Positions 44,637-53,879 are shown, counted from the stretch's first letter. The stretch is DNA of 64,000 bases from Methanobacteriota archaeon (GCA_023440975.1 JAEZRD010000005.1:23286-87285); one strand, 5' to 3'. A program made the numbers and translations. The notes: a model not told the origin generated them from the letters alone.

Positions 44637-45779
44637 CTAATCAGTAGTGTTAACAATTAATGTATTGTTCCCAGTACATCCTAAAAAGTAAGTACTTCCT
44701 CCAAACACATAACTTAAATTATAAATTCCTTTTTGTAAATTTATAGCTATTTTAGCAAGTCCAGAAGCATTTGTAGTTAAATTATAAACTTTACTTTTAT
44801 TGCCTTGGCTTAAAGTAATATTCACATAATGATACGGTAATAATAAACCATTATTTTCTCTAAGTTCAACTATAACATAATCTCCTTTGGTGTTAATAGT
44901 AATTGTACCATTAACAGCATTTCTTCCAGCTACAGTAGTAGGCATTTTTGTAGTATTTGGATAAATAGTTATATTATTAGTTGCTGAACAACCAGCTACT
45001 GTATTATTACCCATATAAGTACAAGTTACAGTATAATTACCAGTATTTAAATTAATATAATATCTTGCTGCTCCATTAGCGTCAGTAGTTGCATTATAAG
45101 TTTTGGAATTTTTACCATTACTTAATGTAAAGTAAATTACTTGATTAGTTAAGGGATTATTATTTTCATCTCTTAAAATAGTTCTATACTTTTCACCCTT
45201 TCTATTAACTTCAAAATTATATTGAATTAGGTCTGTATTTATTTTGTTAATAGTAAAATTCTTAAAATCAGTTCCATCTCCAAAACTTGCTAAAACACTA
45301 TAAGATCCAGGTGAAAGTTCGATGTTTAGAAATGCTTGACCATTAAGATCGGTAGTTGTCCAATAAATTTTACTTTTTCCATCACTTAATCGGGTTAAAT
45401 TTAATGATATATGTTGTCCTATTAATGCATGACCAGTAGTTACATTTGTAAGGTTTATAGTTAAGTTTTTAGGAGTTCCATAAGTTTGATTGAAATCTTC
45501 AACAATTATATTAACACTTTTATTAGTGTCATTATCTCTTAAATTTGCAACATTATCATTAGTAGATTGTAAACTAACACCTTGTGAAATAGAATTAGTG
45601 TCTGTAGTTTCATTTATAGAACTAACTTGGTTAAAAGGTTCTATTTGTATGTTAACATTATTATTATCATTATTTTGGGTTATATTATTAGTATCTGTTG
45701 CAGATACGGCAGAAAAAGACATTAAAACTATTGATGATAAGAGTAATGCTAAAATGATTATTTTATTTCTTTGTTTCAT
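44637..45779 (-). CDS. Secreted Ig-like repeat protein, adhesin-like, copy 2
   Basis: This 380-residue protein is a paralogue of the copy-1 protein, with the same plan: signal peptide (IIILALLLSSIVLMSFSAVSA), an Asn-rich spacer, and three Ig-like domains. Long stretches are nearly identical, for example GQHISLNLTRLSDGKSKIYW and NGQAFLNIELSPGSYSVLA, while the C-terminal domain is more diverged. Sequons are frequent. The two genes are in tandem with a hairpin and 340 bp between them, so they are likely products of a local duplication but separately transcribed. Binding target is unknown. Confidence 0.85.
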   Translation of the reverse strand: MKQRNKIIILALLLSSIVLMSFSAVSATDTNNITQNNDNNNVNIQIEPFNQVSSINETTDTNSISQGVSLQSTNDNVANLRDNDTNKSVNIIVEDFNQTYGTPKNLTINLTNVTTGHALIGQHISLNLTRLSDGKSKIYWTTTDLNGQAFLNIELSPGSYSVLASFGDGTDFKNFTINKINTDLIQYNFEVNRKGEKYRTILRDENNNPLTNQVIYFTLSNGKNSKTYNATTDANGAARYYINLNTGNYTVTCTYMGNNTVAGCSATNNITIYPNTTKMPTTVAGRNAVNGTITINTKGDYVIVELRENNGLLLPYHYVNITLSQGNKSKVYNLTTNASGLAKIAINLQKGIYNLSYVFGGSTYFLGCTGNNTLIVNTTD

Positions 45780-45913
45780 TTTTTTTAATCCTATAAAATT
45801 TTAATTAAAAAATATTCGCTAACATTTTGAGGTTAGGATAAGAAATTATATTCTTTTTTTAATATATATAATTTTAGATAGTCAATACATTTATTTTAAA
45901 ACTTTTTTTAATT

Positions 45914-45985
45914 AAATTAGTCTTATTTATTGGTTTTTTTAAATTTTAAATTAGTCTTATATCTTATTATTTTAAATAATCTTAT
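45914..45985. repeat. Short direct repeats in the divergent promoter region
   Basis: AAATTAGTCTTAT occurs exactly at 45914-45926 and 45948-45960, with a diverged copy (AAATAATCTTAT) at 45974-45985. They lie in the 356-bp gap between the divergent surface-protein copy 2 and the HypE-like gene. The spacing of 26-34 bp is regular enough to suggest a regulator bound to one face of DNA, but in such AT-rich sequence chance cannot be excluded. A TATA box for the minus gene (TTATATATATT) lies near 45861-45871. Confidence 0.45.
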
Positions 45986-46135
45986 TTTTATTAATTTTTA
46001 ATATTACATAAATTATATAAAACAATAAATCAAACTTAATATAGAATAGTTAATTAACTTAATTAATAAAAAAATCATGAATTTATTATTATAATTTAAA
46101 TCATTACTTTTTTTTATTTCCTATTTGGTGTAAAA

Positions 46136-47500
46136 ATGGATATAGAAGGATTTGTTAGAGATAGAATTAAAACCACAGATGAGACTACACTTGAATCTCT
46201 TCTATCTGAAAGAATTAGAGAATACAAAGATGTGGACGAAGAATACTCAAAATTAATGGCTCAAAGTGTCATTGAAGAAGTTAACAATACATTAGAAATT
46301 GAACATTCTAATGATGAATTTTTAAAAGAAATAATAGATGTTCCAAAAGCAGATATTTCAATGGGAGAAATGGGAGTTGGTTCAAGAGGAGCAGGTGACT
46401 TTTTTGTACATAGAAAAATTGCTGAAATAGTTTCTAGTGCAAACACATCTTCATTAGTAAATCCCTCTGCTCAAGATGATGGAGGAGTAGTAAAAGTTGA
46501 TACAAATGAAGATGTTTATGTAACCACTGCTGTTGATGGTATTCATTCTCGTTTAAGTGAATATCCATTTTTAGGAGGATTTCATGTTACAAGAGCAACA
46601 CTTAGGGATGTTTGTGTAATGGGTGCAGATCCTATTGCAATTTTGAGTGATGTTCATTTAGCAGATGATGGGGATGTAGGAAAATTATTTGATTTCACTG
46701 CAGGAGTAACTGCTGTTTCTGAATTAATCGACACTCCTATAGTTGCCGGAAGTACCCTAAGAATTGGTGGAGATATGGTGATAGGAGATCGATTTGTTTC
46801 TTGTGTAGGAAGTGTTGGAGTATCAAAATATCCTCCAACTGCAAGAAAAGGAGCAACAGCGGGAGATATCATTTTAATGACTGAGGGTTCTGGAGGAGGA
46901 ACTATCACAACAACTGCATTATATAATGGATTTTTCGATGTTGTATGGGATACTTTGGATATAAGCTTTATTAAGGCATCCAATGCTTTATTTAATGCAG
47001 ATTTAATTAAAGACATTCATGCAATGACTGATGTTACTAATGGTGGTTTACGTGGGGATGCTCATGAAATTTCATCAGTAACTGGAGTAGGTTTAGAATT
47101 TTATCATGATAAATTAAGACAAACTGTAACTCCAAGTGTTTTAAACATGTTAGATACATTAAATATAGATCATTTAGGTGTATCTACAGATTCTTTAATG
47201 TTAATTGTTCCACCTGAAATTGTTTCAGATGTTACAAAAGCAATTAAATCTGCAGGAGTTAATATTTATGAAATTGGTAAAGTTGATAATGAAGGAACTC
47301 CAAGATTAGTTAAAGAAGATGGAACTGTAGATATTCTTAAACCATTATTTAGAGAAGCTGCTTATACTAAGATAAAAAAACTTAAAGGGGAAACTACTCC
47401 TGAAGATTTTGAAAAAATGAAAGAACAAGTTCAAAAAGCAGCTAATAACTCAATTAAAAAGAAAGATAAAGTAATTGATTATATTAATAATAAAGAATAA
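46136..47500 (+). CDS. PurM/HypE-like (AIR synthase-related) protein
   Basis: The 454-residue protein belongs to the ATP-binding PurM superfamily that includes HypE, ThiL and SelD. The core shows AQDDGGVVKVD near residue 119, GGFHVTRATLRDVCVMGADP near 148, the glycine-rich MTEGSGGGTITTTAL near 242 and MTDVTNGGLRGDAHEIS near 297. It has an N-terminal helical extension of about 75 residues. Such proteins in methanobacteria are often labelled as hydrogenase maturation factors, but the C-terminal PRxC motif that HypE uses to carry the cyanide group is not seen, so a true HypE role is unlikely. The substrate is unknown. Confidence 0.8.
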   Translation: MDIEGFVRDRIKTTDETTLESLLSERIREYKDVDEEYSKLMAQSVIEEVNNTLEIEHSNDEFLKEIIDVPKADISMGEMGVGSRGAGDFFVHRKIAEIVSSANTSSLVNPSAQDDGGVVKVDTNEDVYVTTAVDGIHSRLSEYPFLGGFHVTRATLRDVCVMGADPIAILSDVHLADDGDVGKLFDFTAGVTAVSELIDTPIVAGSTLRIGGDMVIGDRFVSCVGSVGVSKYPPTARKGATAGDIILMTEGSGGGTITTTALYNGFFDVVWDTLDISFIKASNALFNADLIKDIHAMTDVTNGGLRGDAHEISSVTGVGLEFYHDKLRQTVTPSVLNMLDTLNIDHLGVSTDSLMLIVPPEIVSDVTKAIKSAGVNIYEIGKVDNEGTPRLVKEDGTVDILKPLFREAAYTKIKKLKGETTPEDFEKMKEQVQKAANNSIKKKDKVIDYINNKE

Positions 47501-47628
47501 TTCATAATATTATTTTTTATTATTATAATCTTTTAATAAAAGTTAATAATTTATATACTAAAAAATCTAAAATATAGATGTAAACTTTTTTTATTAGTTT
47601 ATATTATAATATTTTTTAAATATTTTTT

Positions 47629-47702
47629 GCCCTGATGGTGTAGCTTGGATAACACGTAGGATTGCGGATCCTATTCCCCGGGTTCAAATCCCGGTCAGGG
47701 CA
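47629..47702 (+). tRNA. tRNA-Arg (anticodon GCG)
   Basis: A full cloverleaf of 74 bases: acceptor GCCCTGA / TCAGGGC with all seven pairs intact, D arm GTGT...ACAC, anticodon arm TAGGA-TTGCGGA-TCCTA giving GCG (reads CGC and CGU), T arm CCGGG-TTCAAAT-CCCGG, discriminator A73. No intron and no encoded CCA. It lies about 80 bases before truD. Confidence 0.95.
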
Positions 47703-47780
47703 TCTTGAATAATTTTAATTTTTAAACTATTTTTTTTATAAAATTTTAATAAAATATTCATTTTTTCGAGGTTTTTTTTA

Positions 47781-49076
47781 ATGCTTAATGCGAATACATA
47801 TATTACAGAAGATAAAGGAATAGGTGGAACAATTAGAAATCGCTATGAAGATTTTTATGTTGAAGAAATTCCTGAAATAACTCCTAATGGTGAAGGTCCA
47901 AATGTATGGATTTGGATTGAAAAACTTGGAAGAACTACTTTAGATGTTATGCTAGATATTTCTCGTGATTTACATATAGATCGTAGACGAATGGGCTTTG
48001 CTGGAATGAAAGATAAGAAAGCCTTAACTCGTCAATGGATTTGTATATCAAACATGGATTCAGATGAGCAACTTAAAGAAGTTGAAGCATTATCTGGTAA
48101 AATTTATAAAACCGAATTTTTAAAGGTTGTTCGTGGAAGAAAAAAATTACGTATGGGTCAATTAAAAGGGAATAAATTCAGAATTTTAATTAAAGATGTT
48201 GAAGGAATGGAAAATGCTGAAAATACTGATGAAATTATTTCTGATGCGGCATTAAGAGCGAGTAATATATTAAAAAAGCTTGAAAAAACTGGTGTTCCTA
48301 ATTATTTTGGTTGGCAGAGATTTGGTAAACCTAGAACAAATACTCATCTTGTAGGTGAAGCATTAATACATAATAATCTCAAAGAAGCTGTTAGAGTATA
48401 TATTGGTAATCCTTCTCCTGAGGAACATAATGAAAATCAATTAGCTCGTCAAGCTTATGATGATGGGGATTTAGAGAAATCTTATGAGTTGATGCCTAAG
48501 GGAATGCGTTATGAAAAAATGATGATTAAAGAGCTTTTAAAAGAATCTAAGAAGAAAGATATTTTAGATGATGATTCATATAAACGTGCTATTCATGCAC
48601 TTCCAAAACCTCTTCAAAGAATGTTTGTCAATGCTTATCAGTCTTATTTATTCAATGATGTGGTTAGCCATAGAGTTGCTATGGGAATGGATAAATATAT
48701 TGAGGGGGATATTCTTATAGATAGTGAAGAGCATATTGTTAGGGATAAAACTCCTGAAGAGTTTCAAGAGTTAATTTCTAATTTTGAAGTTGATCAAACT
48801 TGTCCATTATTTGGAACTAAAGTTCCTTTTGCTGGTGGGGAAGTTGGTGAAATGGAAAAATCAGTTCTTGATAGTTACAGTATTACTAAAGAAGATTTTG
48901 AATGTCCTAAAATGCCGCGTTTAGGTAGTCATGGTTTAAGAAGAGCAATGCGTTTTCATATTTGGGATACTAGTGCGGTAGCTACTACTGAAGGTGTTGT
49001 TGTTGAATTTTCTATTAGTAGGGGATCTTATGCAACTGCTGTTTTGAGAGAAGTTATGAAAGTTGATGTTGTATAA
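47781..49076 (+). CDS. truD: tRNA pseudouridine synthase TruD
   Basis: TruD isomerises a uridine in tRNA (position 13 in bacteria). The 431-residue archaeal form has the catalytic aspartate in GFAGMKDKKALTRQW near residue 73, NYFGWQRFG near 173, the inserted TRUD domain and the late motif LGSHGLRRAMRFHI near 379. Archaeal TruD is longer than bacterial TruD because of this insert. The gene follows a tRNA-Arg gene and is followed after 70 bases by the AcnX-type small subunit gene. Confidence 0.94.
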   Translation: MLNANTYITEDKGIGGTIRNRYEDFYVEEIPEITPNGEGPNVWIWIEKLGRTTLDVMLDISRDLHIDRRRMGFAGMKDKKALTRQWICISNMDSDEQLKEVEALSGKIYKTEFLKVVRGRKKLRMGQLKGNKFRILIKDVEGMENAENTDEIISDAALRASNILKKLEKTGVPNYFGWQRFGKPRTNTHLVGEALIHNNLKEAVRVYIGNPSPEEHNENQLARQAYDDGDLEKSYELMPKGMRYEKMMIKELLKESKKKDILDDDSYKRAIHALPKPLQRMFVNAYQSYLFNDVVSHRVAMGMDKYIEGDILIDSEEHIVRDKTPEEFQELISNFEVDQTCPLFGTKVPFAGGEVGEMEKSVLDSYSITKEDFECPKMPRLGSHGLRRAMRFHIWDTSAVATTEGVVVEFSISRGSYATAVLREVMKVDVV

Positions 49077-49145
49077 TTTAAAAAAATTTAATAAGTATAT
49101 AAATAAATTAGTATTAATGTTTAAAACCGTAGGTTAATGATTATT

Positions 49146-49538
49146 ATGATAAAATGTAGAAATATTTCAAAAGGGAAAGTTAGTGGGGAGTTAATAGTTA
49201 GTAATGAGCCGATAAGCTTTTTAGGTGGGGTTAATCCAGATACTGGTGAAGTTATTGATCCTCATCATGAGTTAAAAGGACAATTTATTAATGATAAAAT
49301 TTTGTTTATTCCTGGTGGAAAGGGTTCTACTGTAGGTTCTTATGTTATATTTCAAATGAAAAAGAATGGGACTGCTCCTAAAGCGATTATTTGTTTAAAA
49401 GCTGAGCCTATTATTGCTACTGGTGCTATAATGTCTGATATTCCTATGGTTGATTCTCCATCTTCAGTTAATGAATTAGTTAATGGTGTTAATGTTGAAG
49501 TGGACTGTGATAATAGCACTATAAATGTTTTAAATTAA
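49146..49538 (+). CDS. Aconitase X-type swivel protein, phosphomevalonate dehydratase small subunit
   Basis: This DUF126/AcnX swivel protein is known in archaea as the small subunit of phosphomevalonate dehydratase, which forms anhydromevalonate phosphate in the archaeal mevalonate pathway to isoprenoid lipids. The 130-residue protein has GGVNPDTGEVIDPHHELKGQ near residue 27 and IPGGKGSTVGSYVIFQM near 56, typical of the family. The start is uncertain between the ATG codons at 49137 and 49146; the second gives the usual N-terminus. The large catalytic subunit is not beside it or elsewhere in this window. Confidence 0.88.
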   Translation: MIKCRNISKGKVSGELIVSNEPISFLGGVNPDTGEVIDPHHELKGQFINDKILFIPGGKGSTVGSYVIFQMKKNGTAPKAIICLKAEPIIATGAIMSDIPMVDSPSSVNELVNGVNVEVDCDNSTINVLN

Positions 49539-49573
49539 TTTTTAACCTTTTTTTTTTAAGGGGATACTTAATT

Positions 49574-50797
49574 ATGCAAGAATTGTTTATTAATAATGTT
49601 AATTTGATTAATCCTAATGAATCTGAACCATTGGGTAATGTGTCTGTCTATATCCAAAATGGTAAAATATTTAATATTGGTAGAGATTTTAATATTCCTG
49701 AGGATGTGGATGTTCGTGTCATTGATGGTGATGATAAGTTTATGCTTCCAGGTTTTATAGATATGCATACTCATCTTTTTGCTAATGGGTTTAAAAAAGA
49801 GGATAATATGCGTAATCCTTTATCTTCTCATTTTTTTAATGGTGTTGTTAATATGAGGGATACTATTAATGCGGGGGTAACTACTGTTAGAGATTGTGGT
49901 TTAGCAGATATTGGTGCTAAAATGGCTCAGCAGAAGAGAATGTTTCCTGGGCCTAAAATGTTAATAAGTGTTACTCCTCTTTCTATTACTGGAGGTCATT
50001 TTGATTTAACATTTAATTCTGGTTTTGATATGAGAATAAAGTATCCAGGTCTTCCTAATCCATTGTGTGATGGTGTTGAGGGGGTTCTTCATAAAACTCG
50101 TGAGCTTTTTAGAGCTCGTGCTGATTTTGTTAAAGTGATGGTTACTGGTGGGGCCATAAGTGAGAATGATTCCTCTAAAATTGCTCAATTTAATGTTAAA
50201 GAGTTAGTTACTATTGTAAATGAGGCAAAAATGCATAATGCTCATGTTGCTGCTCATGCTCATGGTATTCAAGGAATTAAAAATGCTTTTAAAGCGGGTG
50301 TGAGTACTATTGAGCATGGTACTTATATTGATAAGTCAGGTGCTAGATTATTAGCTAAGAAAGGGATTCCTATTGTCCCTACTTTAATGGTGATTGATAC
50401 TTTGTATCATCATGGGGAATATTTGGATTCTGAAAAGAAAGCTAAAGTTAAAGAATTAAATAAAGTTCAAAAGGAAAATAAAGCTGTTGCTTATGCCGAG
50501 GGGGTTAAAATGTTCATGGGTACAGATTCTGGAGTTATACCTCATGGTAATAATCTTAAAGAACTTCAATTTTTGGTTGAATTAGGTATGGATCCTTCTG
50601 AAGCTATTGCTGCTGGAACTATTGAGCCTGCTAAATTTTTAGGTTGTGGGGATAAAATTGGTTCTGTTGAACCTATGAAAGTTGCTGATGTGATTTTGGT
50701 TGATAAAAATCCATTAGAAGATATAAGTTCTTTGGCGGATTCTAATAATGTTTCTCTCGTAATTCAGGATGGTCATGTAATTAAAAATATTCTTTAA
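49574..50797 (+). CDS. Metal-dependent amidohydrolase, imidazolonepropionase/prolidase-like
   Basis: The 407-residue protein is an amidohydrolase-superfamily barrel. Metal ligands are visible in FIDMHTHLF (HxH near residue 65), a lysine in ADFVKVMVTGG near 178, HVAAHAHGIQG near 215, STIEHGTYID near 236 and MGTDSGV near 309. The N-terminal and C-terminal halves form the usual small beta domain (NVNLINPNE and VEPMKVADVILVDKNPLED). Such proteins act on cyclic amides or dipeptides; the substrate cannot be named. An AAGGGG site precedes the ATG, and it is 35 bases behind the AcnX gene. Confidence 0.88.
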   Translation: MQELFINNVNLINPNESEPLGNVSVYIQNGKIFNIGRDFNIPEDVDVRVIDGDDKFMLPGFIDMHTHLFANGFKKEDNMRNPLSSHFFNGVVNMRDTINAGVTTVRDCGLADIGAKMAQQKRMFPGPKMLISVTPLSITGGHFDLTFNSGFDMRIKYPGLPNPLCDGVEGVLHKTRELFRARADFVKVMVTGGAISENDSSKIAQFNVKELVTIVNEAKMHNAHVAAHAHGIQGIKNAFKAGVSTIEHGTYIDKSGARLLAKKGIPIVPTLMVIDTLYHHGEYLDSEKKAKVKELNKVQKENKAVAYAEGVKMFMGTDSGVIPHGNNLKELQFLVELGMDPSEAIAAGTIEPAKFLGCGDKIGSVEPMKVADVILVDKNPLEDISSLADSNNVSLVIQDGHVIKNIL

Positions 50798-50823
50798 TTA
50801 TTTTTTTTTAATTTTTCATGATT

Positions 50824-50871
50824 TTTAGGTTTACCAAAAATTTTATATAGTGTTAAACTTAATTATAAGTT
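50824..50871 (+). promoter_or_regulatory. Copper-operon promoter: AGGT/ACC motif, TATA box and second palindrome
   Basis: TTTAGGTTTACCAAAA at 50824-50839 matches the lysA palindrome at 14 of 16 positions and ends two bases before the TATA box TTTATATA (50842-50849). Six bases after the TATA box comes a second, different inverted repeat, AACTTA-ATTA-TAAGTT (50856-50871). The layout suggests one regulator at the BRE/upstream side and another, or a repressor, between TATA and the transcription start near 50872. Confidence 0.65.
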
Positions 50872-50935
50872 AATAAATAACAATAGTTATTACTTATTAT
50901 TAAAATAATTAATTAAAAAAGGAGATAGAATTAAA

Positions 50936-51163
50936 ATGAGTGAAAAAAAAGAAATTAAAGTTAATGGTATGCATTGTAATTCATGTGTATTAGCAGTACA
51001 AAATTCTCTTGAAGATGTTGATGGAATAGACAGTGCAACCGCTGATTTAGAATCTGGAAAAGTAAAATTAGAATTAAATTCAGACGAAGTTTCAATTGAA
51101 GATGTTGATGAAGCAGTTAAAGATGCTGGTTTTGAACTAGATGAAAGTAGTAGTATAAATTAA
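50936..51163 (+). CDS. copZ: Copper chaperone, CopZ-like heavy-metal-associated domain protein
   Basis: This 75-residue protein is a single HMA domain with the metal-binding motif GMHCNSCV near residue 11. It should carry Cu(I), or another soft metal, to the P-type ATPase encoded 90 bases downstream, whose own HMA domains have the same GMHC(A)SCV pattern. The domain is complete (VNGMHCNSCVLAVQNSLEDV, then AVKDAGFEL). An AAAAGGAGA site lies before the ATG. The promoter upstream carries two inverted repeats. Confidence 0.92.
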   Translation: MSEKKEIKVNGMHCNSCVLAVQNSLEDVDGIDSATADLESGKVKLELNSDEVSIEDVDEAVKDAGFELDESSSIN

Positions 51164-51254
51164 TTAATTCTAATTTTTACAATTTTAAATTTAAACTCTT
51201 TTTTTTTTTAACAATTTTTATTTTACATTTACTTGTTCATAGAGGATAGTTCTC

Positions 51255-53702
51255 ATGGTAAAATCAAAAAATATGGATATTGCAATTGAAGGGATGCATT
51301 GTGCGTCTTGTGTATTAAATTTAAATAAAGCATTTGAAAAAATAGAAGGTGTAGAAAAAGTAAATGCAGATTTAACAAATAATAAACTCCATATTCAGGT
51401 TAATCCTAAAAAAGTATCATTTAATCAGATAGATAAAACAGTTGAATCATTAGGATTCAAAACACATACTGATGAAATAACTTTAAGAATAGAAGGGATG
51501 CATTGTGCATCTTGTGTAATGAATGTAGAAAACTTTTTAAATAAATTAGATGGAATTTTTGATGTTCATGCAGATTTAACCACACAAAAAGTACGAATAA
51601 AATATGAAAAATCTAAAGTTACTATAAATCAAATGGAAGAAGTAATAAACTCTTTAGGCTTTAAATTACTTGGAATCGATGGACAATCAAATATTAATGA
51701 AGAAGAAATTTATCAAAATGATCTTAAAGATAAAAGAAATAGGATAATAGTTGGTTTTTTATTCTCTGCAATATTAATGTATTTAATGTACTTCCCAATT
51801 AATGTTCCTTATTTAACAATGGGTGAAGTATCTTTACTTATAGCAATAATACCTTTCTTTTATGTTAGTTTCCCAATATTAAAAGCAGGATTTACAGGAT
51901 TATTCCATAAGAATTTAAATATGGATGTAATGTATACCATGGGTATTTCAGTTGCATTCATATCAAGTTTATTAGGTACATTTAATATAATTCTTAACAA
52001 TTCTTTTATGTTTTATGAAACATCCATAATGCTTCCTTCATTTCTTTTAATTGGTAGGTATTTGGAAGCTAGAGCTAAAAATAAAACTTCAACTTCTATT
52101 AAGAATTTAATCGGATTACAACCTAAAACTGCAATTTTGTTAAAATTGGATGAAAATAGTACTGTTATCGATCAAAAAGAAATATCTATTGAAAATATAG
52201 AAATTGGGGATATTTTATTAGTTAAACCTGGTGATAAAATTCCTGCAGATGCTATTGTTATTGATGGATTTAGTTATGTTGATGAAGCTATGATTACTGG
52301 TGAACCAATTCCTAAAATTAAAAATTCTGGTGATGATGTATTTGCTGGTACAATTAATCAGGATGGTGTTTTAAAAGTTGAAGCTCGTAAAATTGGGCGA
52401 GAAACTGTGTTATCTCAAATTATAACTATGGTTGAGAATGCTCAAAGTTCTAAACCTCCTGTTCAAAAAATTGCTGATTCTGCTGTTAGCTATTTTATTC
52501 CTACAATTTTAACAATAGCTATTGTAGTGTTTGTTATTTGGTATTATGTATTAGGATCTACTTTGCTTTTTGCTTTAACTACATTGATTTCTATTTTAGT
52601 TGTTGCATGTCCTTGTGCTTTAGGTTTAGCTACTCCAACTGCTGTTACTGTTGGTATTGGTAGAGCTGCAGAGTATGGTATTCTTATTAAAAATGGAGAT
52701 ACACTTGAAACATCTGGAGATGTTAATGTGGCTGCTTTTGATAAAACTGGTACTATTACTGAAGGAAAACCTCAAGTTGATGATATTATTTCCTATGATT
52801 TTGATGAGGATAAGTTAGTTCAATATGTTGCGAGTGTTGAAAATAATTCTCAACATCCTATAGCTAAAGCTATTGTTAATAAAGCTAATGATTTGAATAT
52901 TGAATTAATTTCAACTGAGGATTTTGAAAATATTACGGGTAAGGGTATTAAAAGTGTCGTTGATGATAAACAGGTTTTAGTAGGTAATCTTAGTCTTTTA
53001 AATGATGAAAAAATTAAGATTAATCAGGATGTTTTAAGGATTTATGAAAAATTGGTTGATGAGAATAAGACTGTTATATTTTTAGTAGTTGATGAGGGGA
53101 TTGTGGGTATTTTAACTTTAGTTGATAAAATTAAAGATAATTCTAAAAAGACTATTGAAGCTTTACATTCTATGGGTGTATCTACTTATATGATTACGGG
53201 GGATAATGAAAAGACTGCGGTTAATGTTGCAAGTTCTGTAGGTATTGATAATGTTAAAGCTAATGTTCTTCCTCAGGATAAATTAAATATTGTTCGTAAT
53301 ATTCAAAGAAAAGATAAAGGTAAAGTTCTTTTTGCGGGTGATGGTATTAATGATGCTCCTGCTATTACTCAAGCGGATATTGGTGTTGCTATGGGTAATG
53401 GTACTGATGTAGCTATGGAAAGTGGAGATATTGTTGTTATGGAAGGTGATCTTGAGAGTGTAGTTGCCGCTATTCAATTTTCTCATAAGGTTATGGGTAG
53501 AATTAAGGAAAATATTTTTTGGGCTTTTGCTTACAATGGTATTTTGATTCCAATTGCTGCTGGTGTTTTATATCCTACATTTGGTATAATGTTTCGTCCA
53601 GAACTTGCTGCTTTAGCTATGGCATTAAGTTCAGTTACAGTAATTTCATTATCATTACTGCTTAAAAGATATGTGCCTCCAATTAAACGTCCAACTAATT
53701 AA
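51255..53702 (+). CDS. copA: Copper-translocating P1B-type ATPase
   Basis: CopA exports Cu(I) across the cell membrane. The 815-residue protein has two N-terminal HMA domains (GMHCASCV near residues 14 and 82), six or more membrane helices, the actuator TGEPIP near 353, the channel motif VACPCALGLATPT near 454, the phosphorylation site DKTGTITEG near 496, the HP dipeptide in SQHPIAKA and GDGINDAPA near 697. The CPC motif marks copper/silver specificity. It is probably cotranscribed with copZ. The C-terminus is free of extra domains. Confidence 0.95.
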   Translation: MVKSKNMDIAIEGMHCASCVLNLNKAFEKIEGVEKVNADLTNNKLHIQVNPKKVSFNQIDKTVESLGFKTHTDEITLRIEGMHCASCVMNVENFLNKLDGIFDVHADLTTQKVRIKYEKSKVTINQMEEVINSLGFKLLGIDGQSNINEEEIYQNDLKDKRNRIIVGFLFSAILMYLMYFPINVPYLTMGEVSLLIAIIPFFYVSFPILKAGFTGLFHKNLNMDVMYTMGISVAFISSLLGTFNIILNNSFMFYETSIMLPSFLLIGRYLEARAKNKTSTSIKNLIGLQPKTAILLKLDENSTVIDQKEISIENIEIGDILLVKPGDKIPADAIVIDGFSYVDEAMITGEPIPKIKNSGDDVFAGTINQDGVLKVEARKIGRETVLSQIITMVENAQSSKPPVQKIADSAVSYFIPTILTIAIVVFVIWYYVLGSTLLFALTTLISILVVACPCALGLATPTAVTVGIGRAAEYGILIKNGDTLETSGDVNVAAFDKTGTITEGKPQVDDIISYDFDEDKLVQYVASVENNSQHPIAKAIVNKANDLNIELISTEDFENITGKGIKSVVDDKQVLVGNLSLLNDEKIKINQDVLRIYEKLVDENKTVIFLVVDEGIVGILTLVDKIKDNSKKTIEALHSMGVSTYMITGDNEKTAVNVASSVGIDNVKANVLPQDKLNIVRNIQRKDKGKVLFAGDGINDAPAITQADIGVAMGNGTDVAMESGDIVVMEGDLESVVAAIQFSHKVMGRIKENIFWAFAYNGILIPIAAGVLYPTFGIMFRPELAALAMALSSVTVISLSLLLKRYVPPIKRPTN

Positions 53703-53842
53703 TTTTTTTTAATTTATTTAACCATTATTTTAATTATTTGATGGTTTTTCCAAACTCTATTTTTTGTTGAAAAGAATTAAGAAAAAATATAAAGAAATTT
53801 ATTTTTGAAGTTCAAAAAAATGTTTAAAAAAAGAAAAGTTAT

Positions 53843-53873
53843 AAAAGAATAAAAGAATATCTTTTATTCTTTT
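53843..53873. terminator. Strong bidirectional terminator between copA and the repeat membrane protein
   Basis: A perfect 14-bp stem (AAAAGAATAAAAGA / TCTTTTATTCTTTT) with a 3-base loop ends in T-runs and A-runs on either side. It lies seven bases beyond the stop codon of the minus-strand gene, between two converging genes. Confidence 0.7.
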
Positions 53874-53879
53874 TTTTGT

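Noticed and set aside
43153..45779. Insertion-sequence or phage origin for the paired surface proteins
   Set aside because: No transposase, integrase or target-site duplication is seen, and the base composition matches the surroundings; local duplication is enough.
46654..47016. A 120-codon minus-strand frame inside the HypE-like gene
   Set aside because: It is a shadow of the real gene, which has conserved PurM-like motifs in the other strand.
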